DNA of 64,000 nt from CAIKLP01 sp965279595 (GCA_965279595.1 OZ257246.1:1302001-1366000); one strand, 5' to 3'; numbered from the stretch's first letter, positions 35,901 through 45,248 are shown. The notes: generated by a model not told the origin, from the letters alone. Translations and numbers: made by a program.

Positions 35901-38900
35901 TGCGAAGATTAGAAACCAATGACTTTGAAGCTCTGAATGTTGAATTCATTGAGTTTTGGATGTTAGATCCTTTTATTTATAATCCTGGTTCATCAGGCGG
36001 AGATTTGTATTTCAATTTAGGAAACGTTTCTGAAGATGTTTTAAAAGATGGAAATGAATCAATTGAAAATGCATTACCAAAAGATGGTGATGTTGCAAGA
36101 TATGATACAAGTATTTGGGGAAGAGTAGGTGTGATTCCACCGCTTACAAATGCCTTTGATAATGAACCCACCGCTCGTGCTTTTCAAGATGTTGGTTTAG
36201 ATGGTTTGAATGATGATGCAGAAAGATCTTTTTTTAAAGCACAGTATTTAGATGCAGTTGAGTTAGCTTTTGGAACGGGTTCTTTAGCATACCAAAATGC
36301 ACTTGCAGATCCTTCAGGTGATAATTATCAATATTATCGTGGTGGTGATTTAGATAATCGTAAAGCAAGTATTAAAGACCGATATAAGTTTTATAACGGA
36401 CAGGAAGGTAACTCCCCAACAGAATCACAATCACAAGCTAAAACTGGGATAAGTAACACTGCTGCTACACCTACACCTGATACAGAAGACATCAATCGCG
36501 ATAATTCTCAAAGTGATCGTGATGAATATTTTCAATATAAAGTGCATCTTTCTCCTTCTGATATTGAAAATCCTGATGAGTCAAGCTTTATTACAGATAA
36601 AGTTGTTTCAGCAAAAAAACTTCCAAATGGAAGAACTGAAAATGTTACTTGGTATCAATTCAGAATTCCTTTAACTAAATTTGAAAAACGTGTTGGTGAA
36701 ATTGAAGATTTTAGATCTATCCGTTTCATAAGAGCATTCATGACTAATTGGTCTGATACTGTTACTTTGCGTTTTGCGAGATTACAATTGGTAAGAGGGG
36801 AGTGGAGAAAATTGGATCCTTCTATTCGTCCAGGTGAAGGTACTGATGCAAAATCAACAGCCATATTTGATCTGTCAACAATAAATATTGAAGAGAATGG
36901 AAATAGAGTTCCAATTCCATATGTATTGCCGCCAGGAATTCAACAAGAAAGAAATTTACAAGATGTAAGAGGAGATTCAAGAATCAATGAACAAGCTTTG
37001 GTATTAAATGCTTGTAATTTTAAAAAGGACGATCAAGTGATGGCTTATAAAATTAGTGGATATGATTTTCGTTCCTATAAAAAGGTTGAAATGTTTATCC
37101 ATGCTGAGGGTAGTAATGTTCAGAATAATGAAATGGCAGCCTTCATACGTTTTGGTTTAGATTATTCAGATAATTATTATGAGTATGAAATTCCATTAGC
37201 CATTACACAAGATGGTCAAAAAAGCGCTGATCAAATTTGGCCTGATTATAATAAATTGCAAATCCCATTTTCAGTTTTGCAATTAGCTAAACAATTAAGA
37301 AATAATTCAAAAATTTCAACAGGTATTGATTTCTTATACCAAGATGGGAAAAATAAAGTTTGGATAAAGGGTAATCCAGATTTAGGAAATGTAAGATCAA
37401 TAGTTGTTGGTGTTAGAAATATTAGTGCTACACCTGATGATCCAAAATGTGTACAGGTTTGGTTCAATGAATTGCGATTAACTGATTTTGACGAACAAGG
37501 TGGTTGGGCAGCAACTGGTAGAGTGAATGCTCAGTTAGCTGACTTAGCAAACATAACTCTTTCAGGTAGTCGGAGTACATATGGATTTGGTTCAGTAGAT
37601 AAAAAAGTAAGTGAAAGAAATCGTTCAGATGATAGACAATATGATGTTGCTACGAATATTGAATTAGGGAAATTTTTCCCAGAAACAAGTGGTATAAAAG
37701 TACCAATGTATGTTTCTTATTCAGAGGCAAAAAGCACTCCGCAATATGCACCAAGTAATCCTGATATTTTATTAGAAAATGTGTTGGATGTATTATCAAA
37801 AGCGGAACAAGATTCAATAAGAAAAATTACGGAAGATTATACAAGAAGAAAAAGTATCAACTTTACCAATGTTAAGAAAGACCGTACTAAAACTGATAAA
37901 AAACCGAAAGTGTATGATATTGAAAATTTCAATGTAACCTATGCTTATACTGATCAATTAAAAAGAAGTTTCACTACTGAATACGATATACTAAAAACTT
38001 ATAAAGGTGCATTAGGATATAATTTTTCAACCACACCAACTAACATCAAGCCATTCGATAAAACAATTAAGAATAAGAATTTAAAATTAATTAAAGATTT
38101 TAATTTTAATTATGTACCAAGTTCAATTGATTTCAGAATTGATTTTGATCGTTCTTATGCAGAGAATAAAGTCAGAAACATCAATTCTAATTTGATTGAT
38201 ATTGGTCCAACTTTCAATAAAGATTTTAGAATTACGAGAATTTATGGATTAAGGTTTGAATTAACAAAATCTTTAAAATTGGATTATACTGCAAACAACT
38301 TAGCAATTGTAGATGAACCATTTGGCAAGATTGACACTAAGGAAGAAAAAGATTCTATTTATTCAAACATAAAAACATTAGGGCGTACTACTGATTTTGG
38401 ACAAAATACTACCTTGACTTATCAAGTGCCAATTAATAAGTTACCCTATTTAGATTGGGTAACTATGAGTGCATCTTATAGTGGGCGTTATGATTGGAAA
38501 GCAGCATCTTTAGCAACTCCTAATTTTGAAAATGTAATTTCAAATTCTAGAGCAGTTCAAGTTAATCCTCAATTTAATTTAATTTCTCTTTATAATAAAT
38601 CAAAATATCTAAAGTCGATTATTAGTCCAGCAAGAAATCGTTCAACTGCAAGAAGTACAAACAATCCTTTAGAAAAATTAAAAGTTAATAAGAATGCAGA
38701 GCAAGCGAAGACAGATAGTTTAGCAGCTTTGGCTAATAAAACAGATTTGAAAAAAGTTTTAGCAAGAACATTAATCATGCTAAGAAATGTTGGTGTTACT
38801 TATAGGCAAACCAATGGACAAACTTTACCTGGTTATATTCCTAAAACAGATTTAATAGGAATGGATTTCGGGAAAAGCAATGTACCAGGTTTTGGTTTCG

Positions 38901-40108
38901 TTTTTGGTGGACAAAAAGATATTCGCTTTGCTGCTGCTCAAAATGGTTGGATAACTACTTATGATTCTATTACCAATAGATATTTAAGATCTGAAAGAAC
39001 AGAGATAAGTTTCAGAGCTACCATTGAACCTCTTCCTGATATGAGAATTGATTTAACAGCACAGCGTTCGATCTCATTTAGTTATCAAGAATTCTTTAGA
39101 TATGATTCAGATCCTACAAGTGCAAATTTTGGAACTTTTCAAACTTTTTCACCAACTGAAGTAGGTAATTTCTCAATGTCATTCCTTACTTGGAGATCAG
39201 CATTCGAAAAATTAACGGAAGATGGAAAGTCTACTTTTTTCAATACTTTTGAAGATAATCGATTTACTATTTCACAAAGATTAGCTAATGAAAAGGGAAT
39301 AACCACAACCGATTCAACTGGTTTTTATGATGGTTTCGGAAAATATTCACAACAAGTTATGATACCTGCATTTCTTGCAGCATATTCAGGTAAAAGCGCT
39401 ACATCAATTAATTTAAATCCTTTTCCTAAAATTCCTAAACCAAATTGGAGAGTGAATTATAGTGGATTAATTAAGTTGCCATTGGTGCAAGAATATTTTA
39501 GCAATTTTGTGGTAACGCATGGTTATGTTTCTACTTACAGTGTAAATAGTTTTAATAAACCTACAACACAGGCAACAAGATATTCAGCAAATAATAATTT
39601 TGTACCTGAATATGAAATTCAACAAATAACAATCACAGAACAGTTCACCCCACTCATTGGATTTGATATGACAATGAAAAATAGTGTGACCTTCACTGTT
39701 GATTATAAGCAAGGAAGAAATCTGGGTGTGAGTTTTGCAAATACAAGAGTGGAGCAATTAAATACTAAAGAGTACAATATTGGAATTGGTTATTTAACTA
39801 ATAATTTAAAACTTCCTTTTTCATTTGGTAATGGACAAACAGTTTTGAAAAATGATTTGAATTTAAAACTCGATTTCAGTATTCGATATAATAGAGGAGT
39901 TGTTCATAGATTAGATCAAAATATTTCAGAGGTAATTAATGGATCTAGAGTTATTAGTATCAAACCATCTGCTGAATATGTATTAAATCAAAGATTTCAA
40001 TTGAGATTATTTTACGACCGATTGGTTACGAAACCATTTATTTCAACCACTTTCCCCACAGCAATTACCAGTTTAGGATTTAGCATTAGAATCAATATTG
40101 GTGCTTAA
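32993..40108 (+). CDS. sprA: SprA, giant outer-membrane translocon of the type 9 secretion system
   Basis: 2371 aa, the largest protein here and in the family range. A short signal anchor (RWVVGIIISFSVAVSIVW) is followed by the SprA N-terminal segment and a very long series of beta-strands forming a large barrel. Recognisable family stretches include YSVN/SNGLKT-type strands, SYIDDFEGTRS and FIEFWMLDPF. SprA is the conduit through which T9SS cargo crosses the outer membrane; the window encodes two type A cargo proteins (729 and 28499 ends). The start is TTG at 32993; an in-frame ATG at 33023 would keep the signal segment and is an equal alternative. Confidence 0.95.
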   Translation: MRKQQTYPTTMRWVVGIIISFSVAVSIVWTTDAGVHNYAYSPLSNLDSGVKYNGASLETPQKKIDLKDPSNIERKVEYDPVTRQYIITESVGGKFYKNPTYMSFEEYQKYESKLNRSAYWKQRSNEASLVGSNSVVPKLYVNNQVFDRIFGGSKVDIRPQGTAELIFAGKFNRNDNPLLSERQRKTSQFDFDQKIQLNVTGNIGDKLKTSVNYNTEATFDFENQMKLEYTGYEDEIIKKIELGNVSLPLNSALISGSQSLFGIKTQLQFGRLTVTSVFSQQKSEKKQIKITNGAQRTDFKFLADNYEGNKHFFLAQYFRDNYDRSLESPPVIKSNILISKVEVWVTDKSRNGTDDTRDILALIDLGENSRTYTTDPALIKSSDPYPNSDETNGGIASNNLMQLLPASYRNVSDNLISTHFSTRGGPDNYAKIRARKLTDREFTFNSQLGYVSLNAALNTDEVLAVAYRYTINGKEYTVGEFSNERTETNPATVLVTKLLKNVSLKTSLPTWDLMMKNIYSLNAFQVNSQDFKLDVLYLDEKTSNNINFLPDGPPSIKNIPLIRVLGLDKLDVKQTPTPDGVFDFIDGITVNSANGRIIFPKIEPFGKYIYDVIAAGGDVTLAANTAFTELYDSTKFRAQQFPRKNKFTIQGSFQSTSNSEFSLNAINIPPGSVVVKSGTQLLTEGTDYTVDYNIGRVKITNQGILNSGQPITVDLESSTLFGIQSRSYFASRFDYKLNEKLNLGGTFVRLAERPLTQKVNIGDEPIANNMYGFDFNYRSDSRFLTTLVDRLPLIETKANSSITVSAEYARLDPGHSRLLNTANNKKGISYIDDFEGTRSTIDLKTAGSWALSSTPVMFNESSLFNDLSYGYNRSRLAFYQIDNLFFSKTNNATPAHIKADKDQLSNHYVREVTEQEVFPNKQTPTGTPNILSTLDLTFFPKERGPYNFSVDRLNADGTLKNPTSSWGGIMRRLETNDFEALNVEFIEFWMLDPFIYNPGSSGGDLYFNLGNVSEDVLKDGNESIENALPKDGDVARYDTSIWGRVGVIPPLTNAFDNEPTARAFQDVGLDGLNDDAERSFFKAQYLDAVELAFGTGSLAYQNALADPSGDNYQYYRGGDLDNRKASIKDRYKFYNGQEGNSPTESQSQAKTGISNTAATPTPDTEDINRDNSQSDRDEYFQYKVHLSPSDIENPDESSFITDKVVSAKKLPNGRTENVTWYQFRIPLTKFEKRVGEIEDFRSIRFIRAFMTNWSDTVTLRFARLQLVRGEWRKLDPSIRPGEGTDAKSTAIFDLSTINIEENGNRVPIPYVLPPGIQQERNLQDVRGDSRINEQALVLNACNFKKDDQVMAYKISGYDFRSYKKVEMFIHAEGSNVQNNEMAAFIRFGLDYSDNYYEYEIPLAITQDGQKSADQIWPDYNKLQIPFSVLQLAKQLRNNSKISTGIDFLYQDGKNKVWIKGNPDLGNVRSIVVGVRNISATPDDPKCVQVWFNELRLTDFDEQGGWAATGRVNAQLADLANITLSGSRSTYGFGSVDKKVSERNRSDDRQYDVATNIELGKFFPETSGIKVPMYVSYSEAKSTPQYAPSNPDILLENVLDVLSKAEQDSIRKITEDYTRRKSINFTNVKKDRTKTDKKPKVYDIENFNVTYAYTDQLKRSFTTEYDILKTYKGALGYNFSTTPTNIKPFDKTIKNKNLKLIKDFNFNYVPSSIDFRIDFDRSYAENKVRNINSNLIDIGPTFNKDFRITRIYGLRFELTKSLKLDYTANNLAIVDEPFGKIDTKEEKDSIYSNIKTLGRTTDFGQNTTLTYQVPINKLPYLDWVTMSASYSGRYDWKAASLATPNFENVISNSRAVQVNPQFNLISLYNKSKYLKSIISPARNRSTARSTNNPLEKLKVNKNAEQAKTDSLAALANKTDLKKVLARTLIMLRNVGVTYRQTNGQTLPGYIPKTDLIGMDFGKSNVPGFGFVFGGQKDIRFAAAQNGWITTYDSITNRYLRSERTEISFRATIEPLPDMRIDLTAQRSISFSYQEFFRYDSDPTSANFGTFQTFSPTEVGNFSMSFLTWRSAFEKLTEDGKSTFFNTFEDNRFTISQRLANEKGITTTDSTGFYDGFGKYSQQVMIPAFLAAYSGKSATSINLNPFPKIPKPNWRVNYSGLIKLPLVQEYFSNFVVTHGYVSTYSVNSFNKPTTQATRYSANNNFVPEYEIQQITITEQFTPLIGFDMTMKNSVTFTVDYKQGRNLGVSFANTRVEQLNTKEYNIGIGYLTNNLKLPFSFGNGQTVLKNDLNLKLDFSIRYNRGVVHRLDQNISEVINGSRVISIKPSAEYVLNQRFQLRLFYDRLVTKPFISTTFPTAITSLGFSIRINIGA

Positions 40109-40194
40109 ATTGAATTAAGAGGTATTTTTTGCATTCTATTTTAAATTTATTTCTATTTAAAAAGATTCTAGCTTTAAAAAAACTTTGAAAATTG

Positions 40195-40202
40195 TACATT
40201 TG
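40195..40202 (+). promoter_or_regulatory. TAnnTTTG -7 box for gcvH
   Basis: TACATTTG matches the consensus, 21 nt before the ATG of gcvH at 40223. Confidence 0.6.
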
Positions 40203-40222
40203 GGAAAATAAATTTAAAAACA

Positions 40223-40603
40223 ATGAATTTTCCTGCTGAATTAAAATACACCAAAGATCACGAATGGATTCGTGTTGAAGGCGATGTAGCCTATGTTGGA
40301 ATTACTGAATTTGCACAACGCGAATTAGGTGATATCGTTTATGTTGATATCAATACAGTTGGCAAAGAAGTTGCCATTGAAGAAGTTTTTGGTACAGTAG
40401 AAGCAGTGAAAACTGTTTCAGATTTATTCATGCCGATTACTGCTGAAGTTTTAGAATTGAATCCAATGTTAGATGCAAATCCAGAATTGGTTAACTCAGA
40501 TCCTTATGGTGATGGATGGATGGTTAAATTAGCTATCAAAAATCCAGCTGAATTAGCTAACTTATTGGCAGCTGATGCTTACCAAACAATTATTGGAGCC
40601 TAA
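40223..40603 (+). CDS. gcvH: Glycine cleavage system H protein
   Basis: 126 aa lipoyl carrier of the glycine cleavage complex. The start LKYTKDHEWIR and the lipoyl-lysine K63 in GTVEAVKTVSDL are diagnostic, and it is full length. The downstream VanZ gene begins inside its last codons. Confidence 0.97.
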   Translation: MNFPAELKYTKDHEWIRVEGDVAYVGITEFAQRELGDIVYVDINTVGKEVAIEEVFGTVEAVKTVSDLFMPITAEVLELNPMLDANPELVNSDPYGDGWMVKLAIKNPAELANLLAADAYQTIIGA

Positions 40604-41009
40604 ATTATTTTGGAGATATAATGTCTTTTGGATTGTATGGCTTGCTTTGATTTCTTATCTCAGTAACAAACAATCAGAAGGTTTGCCTGCTGTTTGGTTT
40701 CTTCAATTTGAAGGAGCTGATAAATTAGTACATTTTGTTTTTTATTTTACCTTAAGTATTTTAATTCTTTGGGGTTTTAAAAAGCAAAATGTATTTTTTG
40801 TTTTAAAACAGAACACTTATTTAATCTCCTTTTTGTTTTCATTTTCTTGGGGCGGTTTAATGGAATTAGCGCAAAAGTTTATTTTCACCTATCGTTCGGC
40901 AGAATGGGCTGATCAAATTGTAAATTCTATTGGAGCTATACTAGCCATCATCTTTTTTCGTATTTTTATTGTACCAATATTTTTCAAGCATGAAATTCAT
41001 CAAAAGTAA
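40575..41009 (+). CDS. VanZ family membrane protein
   Basis: 144 aa with four predicted helices. FEGADKLVHFVFYFTLSILILW and the later GGLMELAQKF ... AEWADQIVNSIGA carry the VanZ-like pattern (K-x-x-H-F and the D-x-x-x-N-x-x-G motif). Function is unsettled in the family. The ATG at 40575 overlaps gcvH by 29 nt; a TTG at 40593 would reduce the overlap to 11 nt. The 3' end overlaps a tiny lipoprotein gene. Confidence 0.8.
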   Translation: MLTKQLLEPKLFWRYNVFWIVWLALISYLSNKQSEGLPAVWFLQFEGADKLVHFVFYFTLSILILWGFKKQNVFFVLKQNTYLISFLFSFSWGGLMELAQKFIFTYRSAEWADQIVNSIGAILAIIFFRIFIVPIFFKHEIHQK

Positions 41010-41133
41010 ATTGATCGCTCTCATCTCCATTATCTTTTTATTGGGTTTGCTATCATCGTGTAAATCAAAGTGTAATTGCCCAACTTTCTCCAAAACACAG
41101 CAAAATTCAAGTTCAAAAGGCATTAATTCTTAA
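40990..41133 (+). CDS. Tiny Cys-rich lipoprotein (47 aa)
   Basis: An ATG at 40990, inside the VanZ 3' end (20 nt overlap), opens a 47-codon frame. The product begins MKFIKSKLIALISIIFLLGL, then LSSC, a convincing lipobox, and continues KSKCNCPTFSKTQ to a Ser-rich tail. After lipidation the mature peptide is under 25 residues with two further cysteines (CNCP). Such a short gene is easily missed. The positive n-region, hydrophobic core and lipobox together argue it is real. Function unknown. Confidence 0.7.
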   Translation: MKFIKSKLIALISIIFLLGLLSSCKSKCNCPTFSKTQQNSSSKGINS

Positions 41134-41138
41134 ATAGA

Positions 41139-41165
41139 AATCAATTACTCGATAAGTAATTGATT
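41139..41165. promoter_or_regulatory. Perfect palindrome upstream of feoAB
   Basis: AATCAATTACT-CGATA-AGTAATTGATT, an 11-bp perfect inverted repeat with a 5-nt spacer. It lacks a T-run, so it is a poor terminator. It lies 77 nt before feoA, which suits an operator for a dimeric (possibly iron-responsive) repressor, but it also just follows the tiny lipoprotein's stop. Confidence 0.4.
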
Positions 41166-41241
41166 CGTAATTAGTTATATAATTTGGTTTATTTGGATTT
41201 ATTATAAATAAGCAATAACTTGCAGCGTTTAATTTATCATT

Positions 41242-41466
41242 ATGAAACTAAGAAGTTTAATTGACATTGAACCAGGTACAATTGCTATCATTGATTCATT
41301 TACTGATGAAGAAACTTCCATCCGTTTATTAGAAATGGGGTGTTTGCCAGGTGAACAAATTGAAATTTCAAATATCTCTCCATTTGGTGATCCAATTGCA
41401 GTAACAATTTCAGGTTATAAATTAAGCTTAAGAAAAAAAGAAGCATCGACTATTTTGGTGAAATAA
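41242..41466 (+). CDS. feoA: Ferrous iron transport protein A (FeoA)
   Basis: 74 aa SH3-like FeoA domain (MKLRSLIDIEPGTIAII ... LLEMGCLPGEQIEI ... GDPIAVTISGYKLSLRKKEA). It is thought to assist FeoB at the membrane. It precedes feoB by 3 nt. Confidence 0.93.
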   Translation: MKLRSLIDIEPGTIAIIDSFTDEETSIRLLEMGCLPGEQIEISNISPFGDPIAVTISGYKLSLRKKEASTILVK

Positions 41467-41469
41467 AAA

Positions 41470-43587
41470 TTGAAGCAATCTATAAATGTAGCCTTAATCG
41501 GCAACCCAAATACAGGTAAGTCCACTCTCTTTAATGCACTCACAGGTCTAAACCAAAAAGTAGGAAATTTTTCTGGTGTTACTGTTGAGAAAAGAACAGG
41601 TTTGTTTTCTATAAACAATCAATTGGATGCAAAAGTTATTGACTTGCCGGGTACCTATAGTTTGTATCCTCGTTCAACTGACGAACAAATTGCATTAGAA
41701 ATATTAAGTTCAACAAAAAATCCATATTACCCAGATGTAGTTATTGTTGTTGTAGACGCATCAAATTTAAAACGCAACTTGTTATTGTTAACACAGATAA
41801 TTGATTTACAATTACCAGTGGTGTTGGCTTTGAATATGATTGATGTTGCAGTTGATACAGGTATTACTATTGATATCAAATTAATAGAAGAAAAATTAGG
41901 AATACCTGTTGTTGGATTAAATGCAAGAGAATTAAATGGAATTTCGGAATTAAAAATTGCTATAGAAAAGCAATCTGTTCAAAGAGCTTTAACCAGTACT
42001 GGTATAGATATTCGATCATATGCTCCTGAATTAATTGATGAAATTAAAGCATACTTTCATGTAAGCAATGATTATACTGCATTTGAATTGGCACATCATT
42101 TTGATGAGCTAACAAATCTTAGTACTGAAAAAAGAAAAGTTTTATCTGACTTAGGAAAAAAGTATAGTTTCAATGCCAATAAAGCACAAGTAAGTGAAAC
42201 CATTGATCGTTATAATTATATCAATGATTTATTGTTTGATACAGTTAGTAAAAAGCAACCATTACAAGCAGAAAGCACCAGCAATCGTTTAGATAATATC
42301 TTAACACATCGTGTATTTGGACTATTGATTTTCTTTATAATTCTATTTGTTGTTTTTCAATCTATTTTCACTTGGTCGCAATACCCAATGGAATTAATAG
42401 AAAGAGTATTTATATATTTTGAAAAATTTCTTACCAATAATTTAGCTCCTGGAATTTTAACCAATTTAATTATTGGTGGAATTTTACCTGGCATGAGTGG
42501 AGTATTAATTTTCATTCCTCAAATAGTTATTCTTTTTCTTTTCATAGCAATTTTGGAAGACACCGGCTATATGGCACGTGTTACTTTTATGATGGATCGC
42601 TTGATGAAAAAATTTGGGCTCAATGGTAAATCTGTTGTTCCATTAATTAGTGGAATTGCTTGTGCTGTACCTGCAATCATGTCTGCACGAACCATTGAAA
42701 ATTGGAAAGATCGATTGATAACAATTATGGTAACTCCTTTGATGAGTTGTTCAGCCCGATTACCTGTGTATACTTTATTGATTTCATTAGTGGTACCAGA
42801 TCAGTTTATTTTTGGATTCTTGAATCTTCAAGGATTGATTTTAATGGGAATGTATTTACTCGGTTTTGTTGCAGCAATTACCGCAGCATGGGTAATGAAA
42901 TTTATTATCAAAAGTAGAGAGCGAAGTTATTTTATAATGGAGCTCCCAGTTTATAGAATGCCAAGATGGAATAATGTTGGAATAACAATTTTTAATAAAG
43001 CAAAAACTTTTGTTACTGAAGCAGGTAAAGTCATACTTGCTGTTTCTATTGTATTGTGGGTGCTTGCATCATTTGGTCCAACCAAAACTTTTGATGCTAT
43101 TGATAAAAAATATCAAGTATTAGAATTCGCAAATGCCAATAATTTGAATCAATTGGAAAGTGAAAAAAATGCTGAAAAATTAGAAGCATCCTATGCTGGA
43201 TTAATTGGAAAATTTATTGAACCTGCAATTCGTCCACTAGGTTATGATTGGAAAATTGGCATTGCATTAGTTACTTCATTTGCTGCACGTGAAGTTTTTG
43301 TTGGAACTATGGCAACTATCTATAGTGTACAAGGTGATGACCAACATTTAGATACAGTAAGGGAAAAGATGCGTGAAGCTAAAGATCCAAATACAGGATT
43401 GCCTACTTTTACTTTGCCAGTGGCAGCATCTCTCATGGTGTTTTATGCTTTTGCTATGCAATGCATGAGTACATTTGCTGTTGTTTATAGAGAAACCAAT
43501 AGCATCAAATGGCCAATGATTCAATTGTTTTTTATGACTGGTCTAGCTTATGTTTCCGCATTTTTAGTTTTTAATTTATTGTCTTAA
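41470..43587 (+). CDS. feoB: Ferrous iron transport protein B (FeoB)
   Basis: 705 aa. The N-terminal G domain has the P-loop GNPNTGKST (11-19), DLPG (59-62) and NMID. A membrane domain with Gate motifs (GISCAVPAIMSAR-like GIACAVPAIMSAR, MSCSARLPVY) carries Fe2+ through the inner membrane. TTG is used as start, just after feoA. Confidence 0.96.
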   Translation: MKQSINVALIGNPNTGKSTLFNALTGLNQKVGNFSGVTVEKRTGLFSINNQLDAKVIDLPGTYSLYPRSTDEQIALEILSSTKNPYYPDVVIVVVDASNLKRNLLLLTQIIDLQLPVVLALNMIDVAVDTGITIDIKLIEEKLGIPVVGLNARELNGISELKIAIEKQSVQRALTSTGIDIRSYAPELIDEIKAYFHVSNDYTAFELAHHFDELTNLSTEKRKVLSDLGKKYSFNANKAQVSETIDRYNYINDLLFDTVSKKQPLQAESTSNRLDNILTHRVFGLLIFFIILFVVFQSIFTWSQYPMELIERVFIYFEKFLTNNLAPGILTNLIIGGILPGMSGVLIFIPQIVILFLFIAILEDTGYMARVTFMMDRLMKKFGLNGKSVVPLISGIACAVPAIMSARTIENWKDRLITIMVTPLMSCSARLPVYTLLISLVVPDQFIFGFLNLQGLILMGMYLLGFVAAITAAWVMKFIIKSRERSYFIMELPVYRMPRWNNVGITIFNKAKTFVTEAGKVILAVSIVLWVLASFGPTKTFDAIDKKYQVLEFANANNLNQLESEKNAEKLEASYAGLIGKFIEPAIRPLGYDWKIGIALVTSFAAREVFVGTMATIYSVQGDDQHLDTVREKMREAKDPNTGLPTFTLPVAASLMVFYAFAMQCMSTFAVVYRETNSIKWPMIQLFFMTGLAYVSAFLVFNLLS

Positions 43588-43613
43588 TATTTTTCGAAAG
43601 GATAATTTTATAG

Positions 43614-44225
43614 ATGTCGGAACAGAACGCAAAATTATTAAAGCAATACCTTCCAGAAGAAGTGGCCTTAACAATGGCGAAATGGATTGACCATTTTCAA
43701 GTAGAGTTAACCATTAAAAAACCTCGCCAATCTGTATTAGGCGATTACCGTCATCCTTATGCAGGTAAAGGGCATAGAATATCTATCAATGTAGATTTAA
43801 ATCAATACGCCTTCTTAATTACGCTTATACATGAATTTGCACATTTAAGTAATTGGAATACTTTTGGAAACAAAGTAAAACCACATGGTGAGGAGTGGAA
43901 AAATGAATACAAAAGATTAATGTTACCTTTTTTAGAAAAGGGAATTTTCCCAGAACGCATTGATTTTGCGGTGAGAAGATATATGAATAATCCTGCAGCA
44001 TCAAGCTGTACTGATATCCATCTTTTAAAAATATTGAAAGAATTTGACCCCTTGCAACAAACTGTTTTTGTAAGTACTATTCCGATGGGTGGTTTGTTTA
44101 AAATGAAGAATGGACGAACTTTTCAAAAACTTTCTCTACTAAGAAAAAGATTTAAATGTAAAGAAATACCAAGCGGACATATTTATTTGTTTAGTCCAGT
44201 TACAGAAGTTTGGTTAGTGGAATAA
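43614..44225 (+). CDS. SprT-like zinc metallopeptidase-domain protein
   Basis: 203 aa. The HEFAH zinc motif (73-77) and a downstream HGEEW (third ligand about H91) mark a SprT-like domain. The family includes the DNA-protein crosslink protease Spartan, but bacterial members are uncharacterised, and the C-terminal half (about 130-203) looks like a small beta-barrel rather than a zinc ribbon. It converges with the M28 peptidase gene. Confidence 0.83.
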   Translation: MSEQNAKLLKQYLPEEVALTMAKWIDHFQVELTIKKPRQSVLGDYRHPYAGKGHRISINVDLNQYAFLITLIHEFAHLSNWNTFGNKVKPHGEEWKNEYKRLMLPFLEKGIFPERIDFAVRRYMNNPAASSCTDIHLLKILKEFDPLQQTVFVSTIPMGGLFKMKNGRTFQKLSLLRKRFKCKEIPSGHIYLFSPVTEVWLVE

Positions 44226-44247
44226 AATTATATAAAAAAATTATTCC

Positions 44248-45231
44248 TTACTTCTCACTATAAACAACCTCCACCAAAGTTTGCCCAACTGCCTTCAATG
44301 AAGTTTTACTGATATTTTTTAATTGATCATCGTGCGTATGCCAGTATTTCCAAAAACCAGATGGCGTACTTTCATCATGATGAATTAAATCAACAACAGG
44401 AATATTGGCAATGGTATTGATATAATAATGGTCATCAATAATTGTTGAACTTGGTTTAAATAAAAAATTACTTGAGTAACCAATATTTGATGCTGCAGTC
44501 CAAACTTTTTCAACTACAGCAGGAGCATAAGTTCTAGATATTTCATCTTGATAAAAAGTTACATTCTCACCACCAACCATGTCTAATAAAATTCCATACA
44601 TAGGTTGATATCCTTTAGTTGGTGGATTTTTACACCAGTACTGAGAACCTAAACAATATGAATCTTGCATTTCAGGAAATTTACTTCCTTCAGGTTGCCC
44701 ATAATCTTCTGCATCAAATAAAATAATATCAACTCCTATATCCGGACTTTGAATAGAAAATAATCTTGCCATTTCTAACAATACAGCAACTCCACTACCA
44801 GCGTCATTAGCGGCAAGTATAGGTTTGTCTTGGTCTTTACTATCTTGATCTGCAAATGGTCTTGAATCCCAATGAGCACACAATAAAACTCTTTGCGGTT
44901 TTGTTGGATTATAAGATGCAATAATATTTTTTATATTTAATTGTGTGCCATCAAATGCAGTAACTTTTCCTTCTTGAACAAATACAGAAGCTTTGTATTT
45001 TTTTAAAGTATTAACTAAATAATTTGCACATGCTTTATGCCCAGCACTATTTGGTACTCTAGTACCAAACGACAATTGCTTTGCTATGAAATCATAACTG
45101 CTGTCTGCAGAAAACACAGGCTTTGCAATTAATGAATCTTTGCTTTCTGTATTAGAAGAAATTGTTTTTGTTTCATTATTGCAACTTGTGAAAATTAAAA
45201 TCGCAATAATTGTATATAAAGAGTACTTCAT
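44248..45231 (-). CDS. M28 family metallopeptidase lipoprotein
   Basis: About 327 aa. With the ATG at 45231 the product begins with a short signal peptide ending IFTSC (lipobox); the longer frame to 45273 overlaps cysS and is unlikely. Zinc-ligand motifs of the family are present: HWDSRPFAD, AANDAGSGV, FDAEDYG and the late LIHHDE. It resembles glutaminyl-peptide cyclotransferase-like M28 proteins, so either aminopeptidase or glutaminyl cyclase activity is possible. It follows cysS by 17 nt. Confidence 0.88.
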   Translation of the reverse strand: MKYSLYTIIAILIFTSCNNETKTISSNTESKDSLIAKPVFSADSSYDFIAKQLSFGTRVPNSAGHKACANYLVNTLKKYKASVFVQEGKVTAFDGTQLNIKNIIASYNPTKPQRVLLCAHWDSRPFADQDSKDQDKPILAANDAGSGVAVLLEMARLFSIQSPDIGVDIILFDAEDYGQPEGSKFPEMQDSYCLGSQYWCKNPPTKGYQPMYGILLDMVGGENVTFYQDEISRTYAPAVVEKVWTAASNIGYSSNFLFKPSSTIIDDHYYINTIANIPVVDLIHHDESTPSGFWKYWHTHDDQLKNISKTSLKAVGQTLVEVVYSEK

Positions 45232-45248
45232 GTTTTTAATTGAAAATA

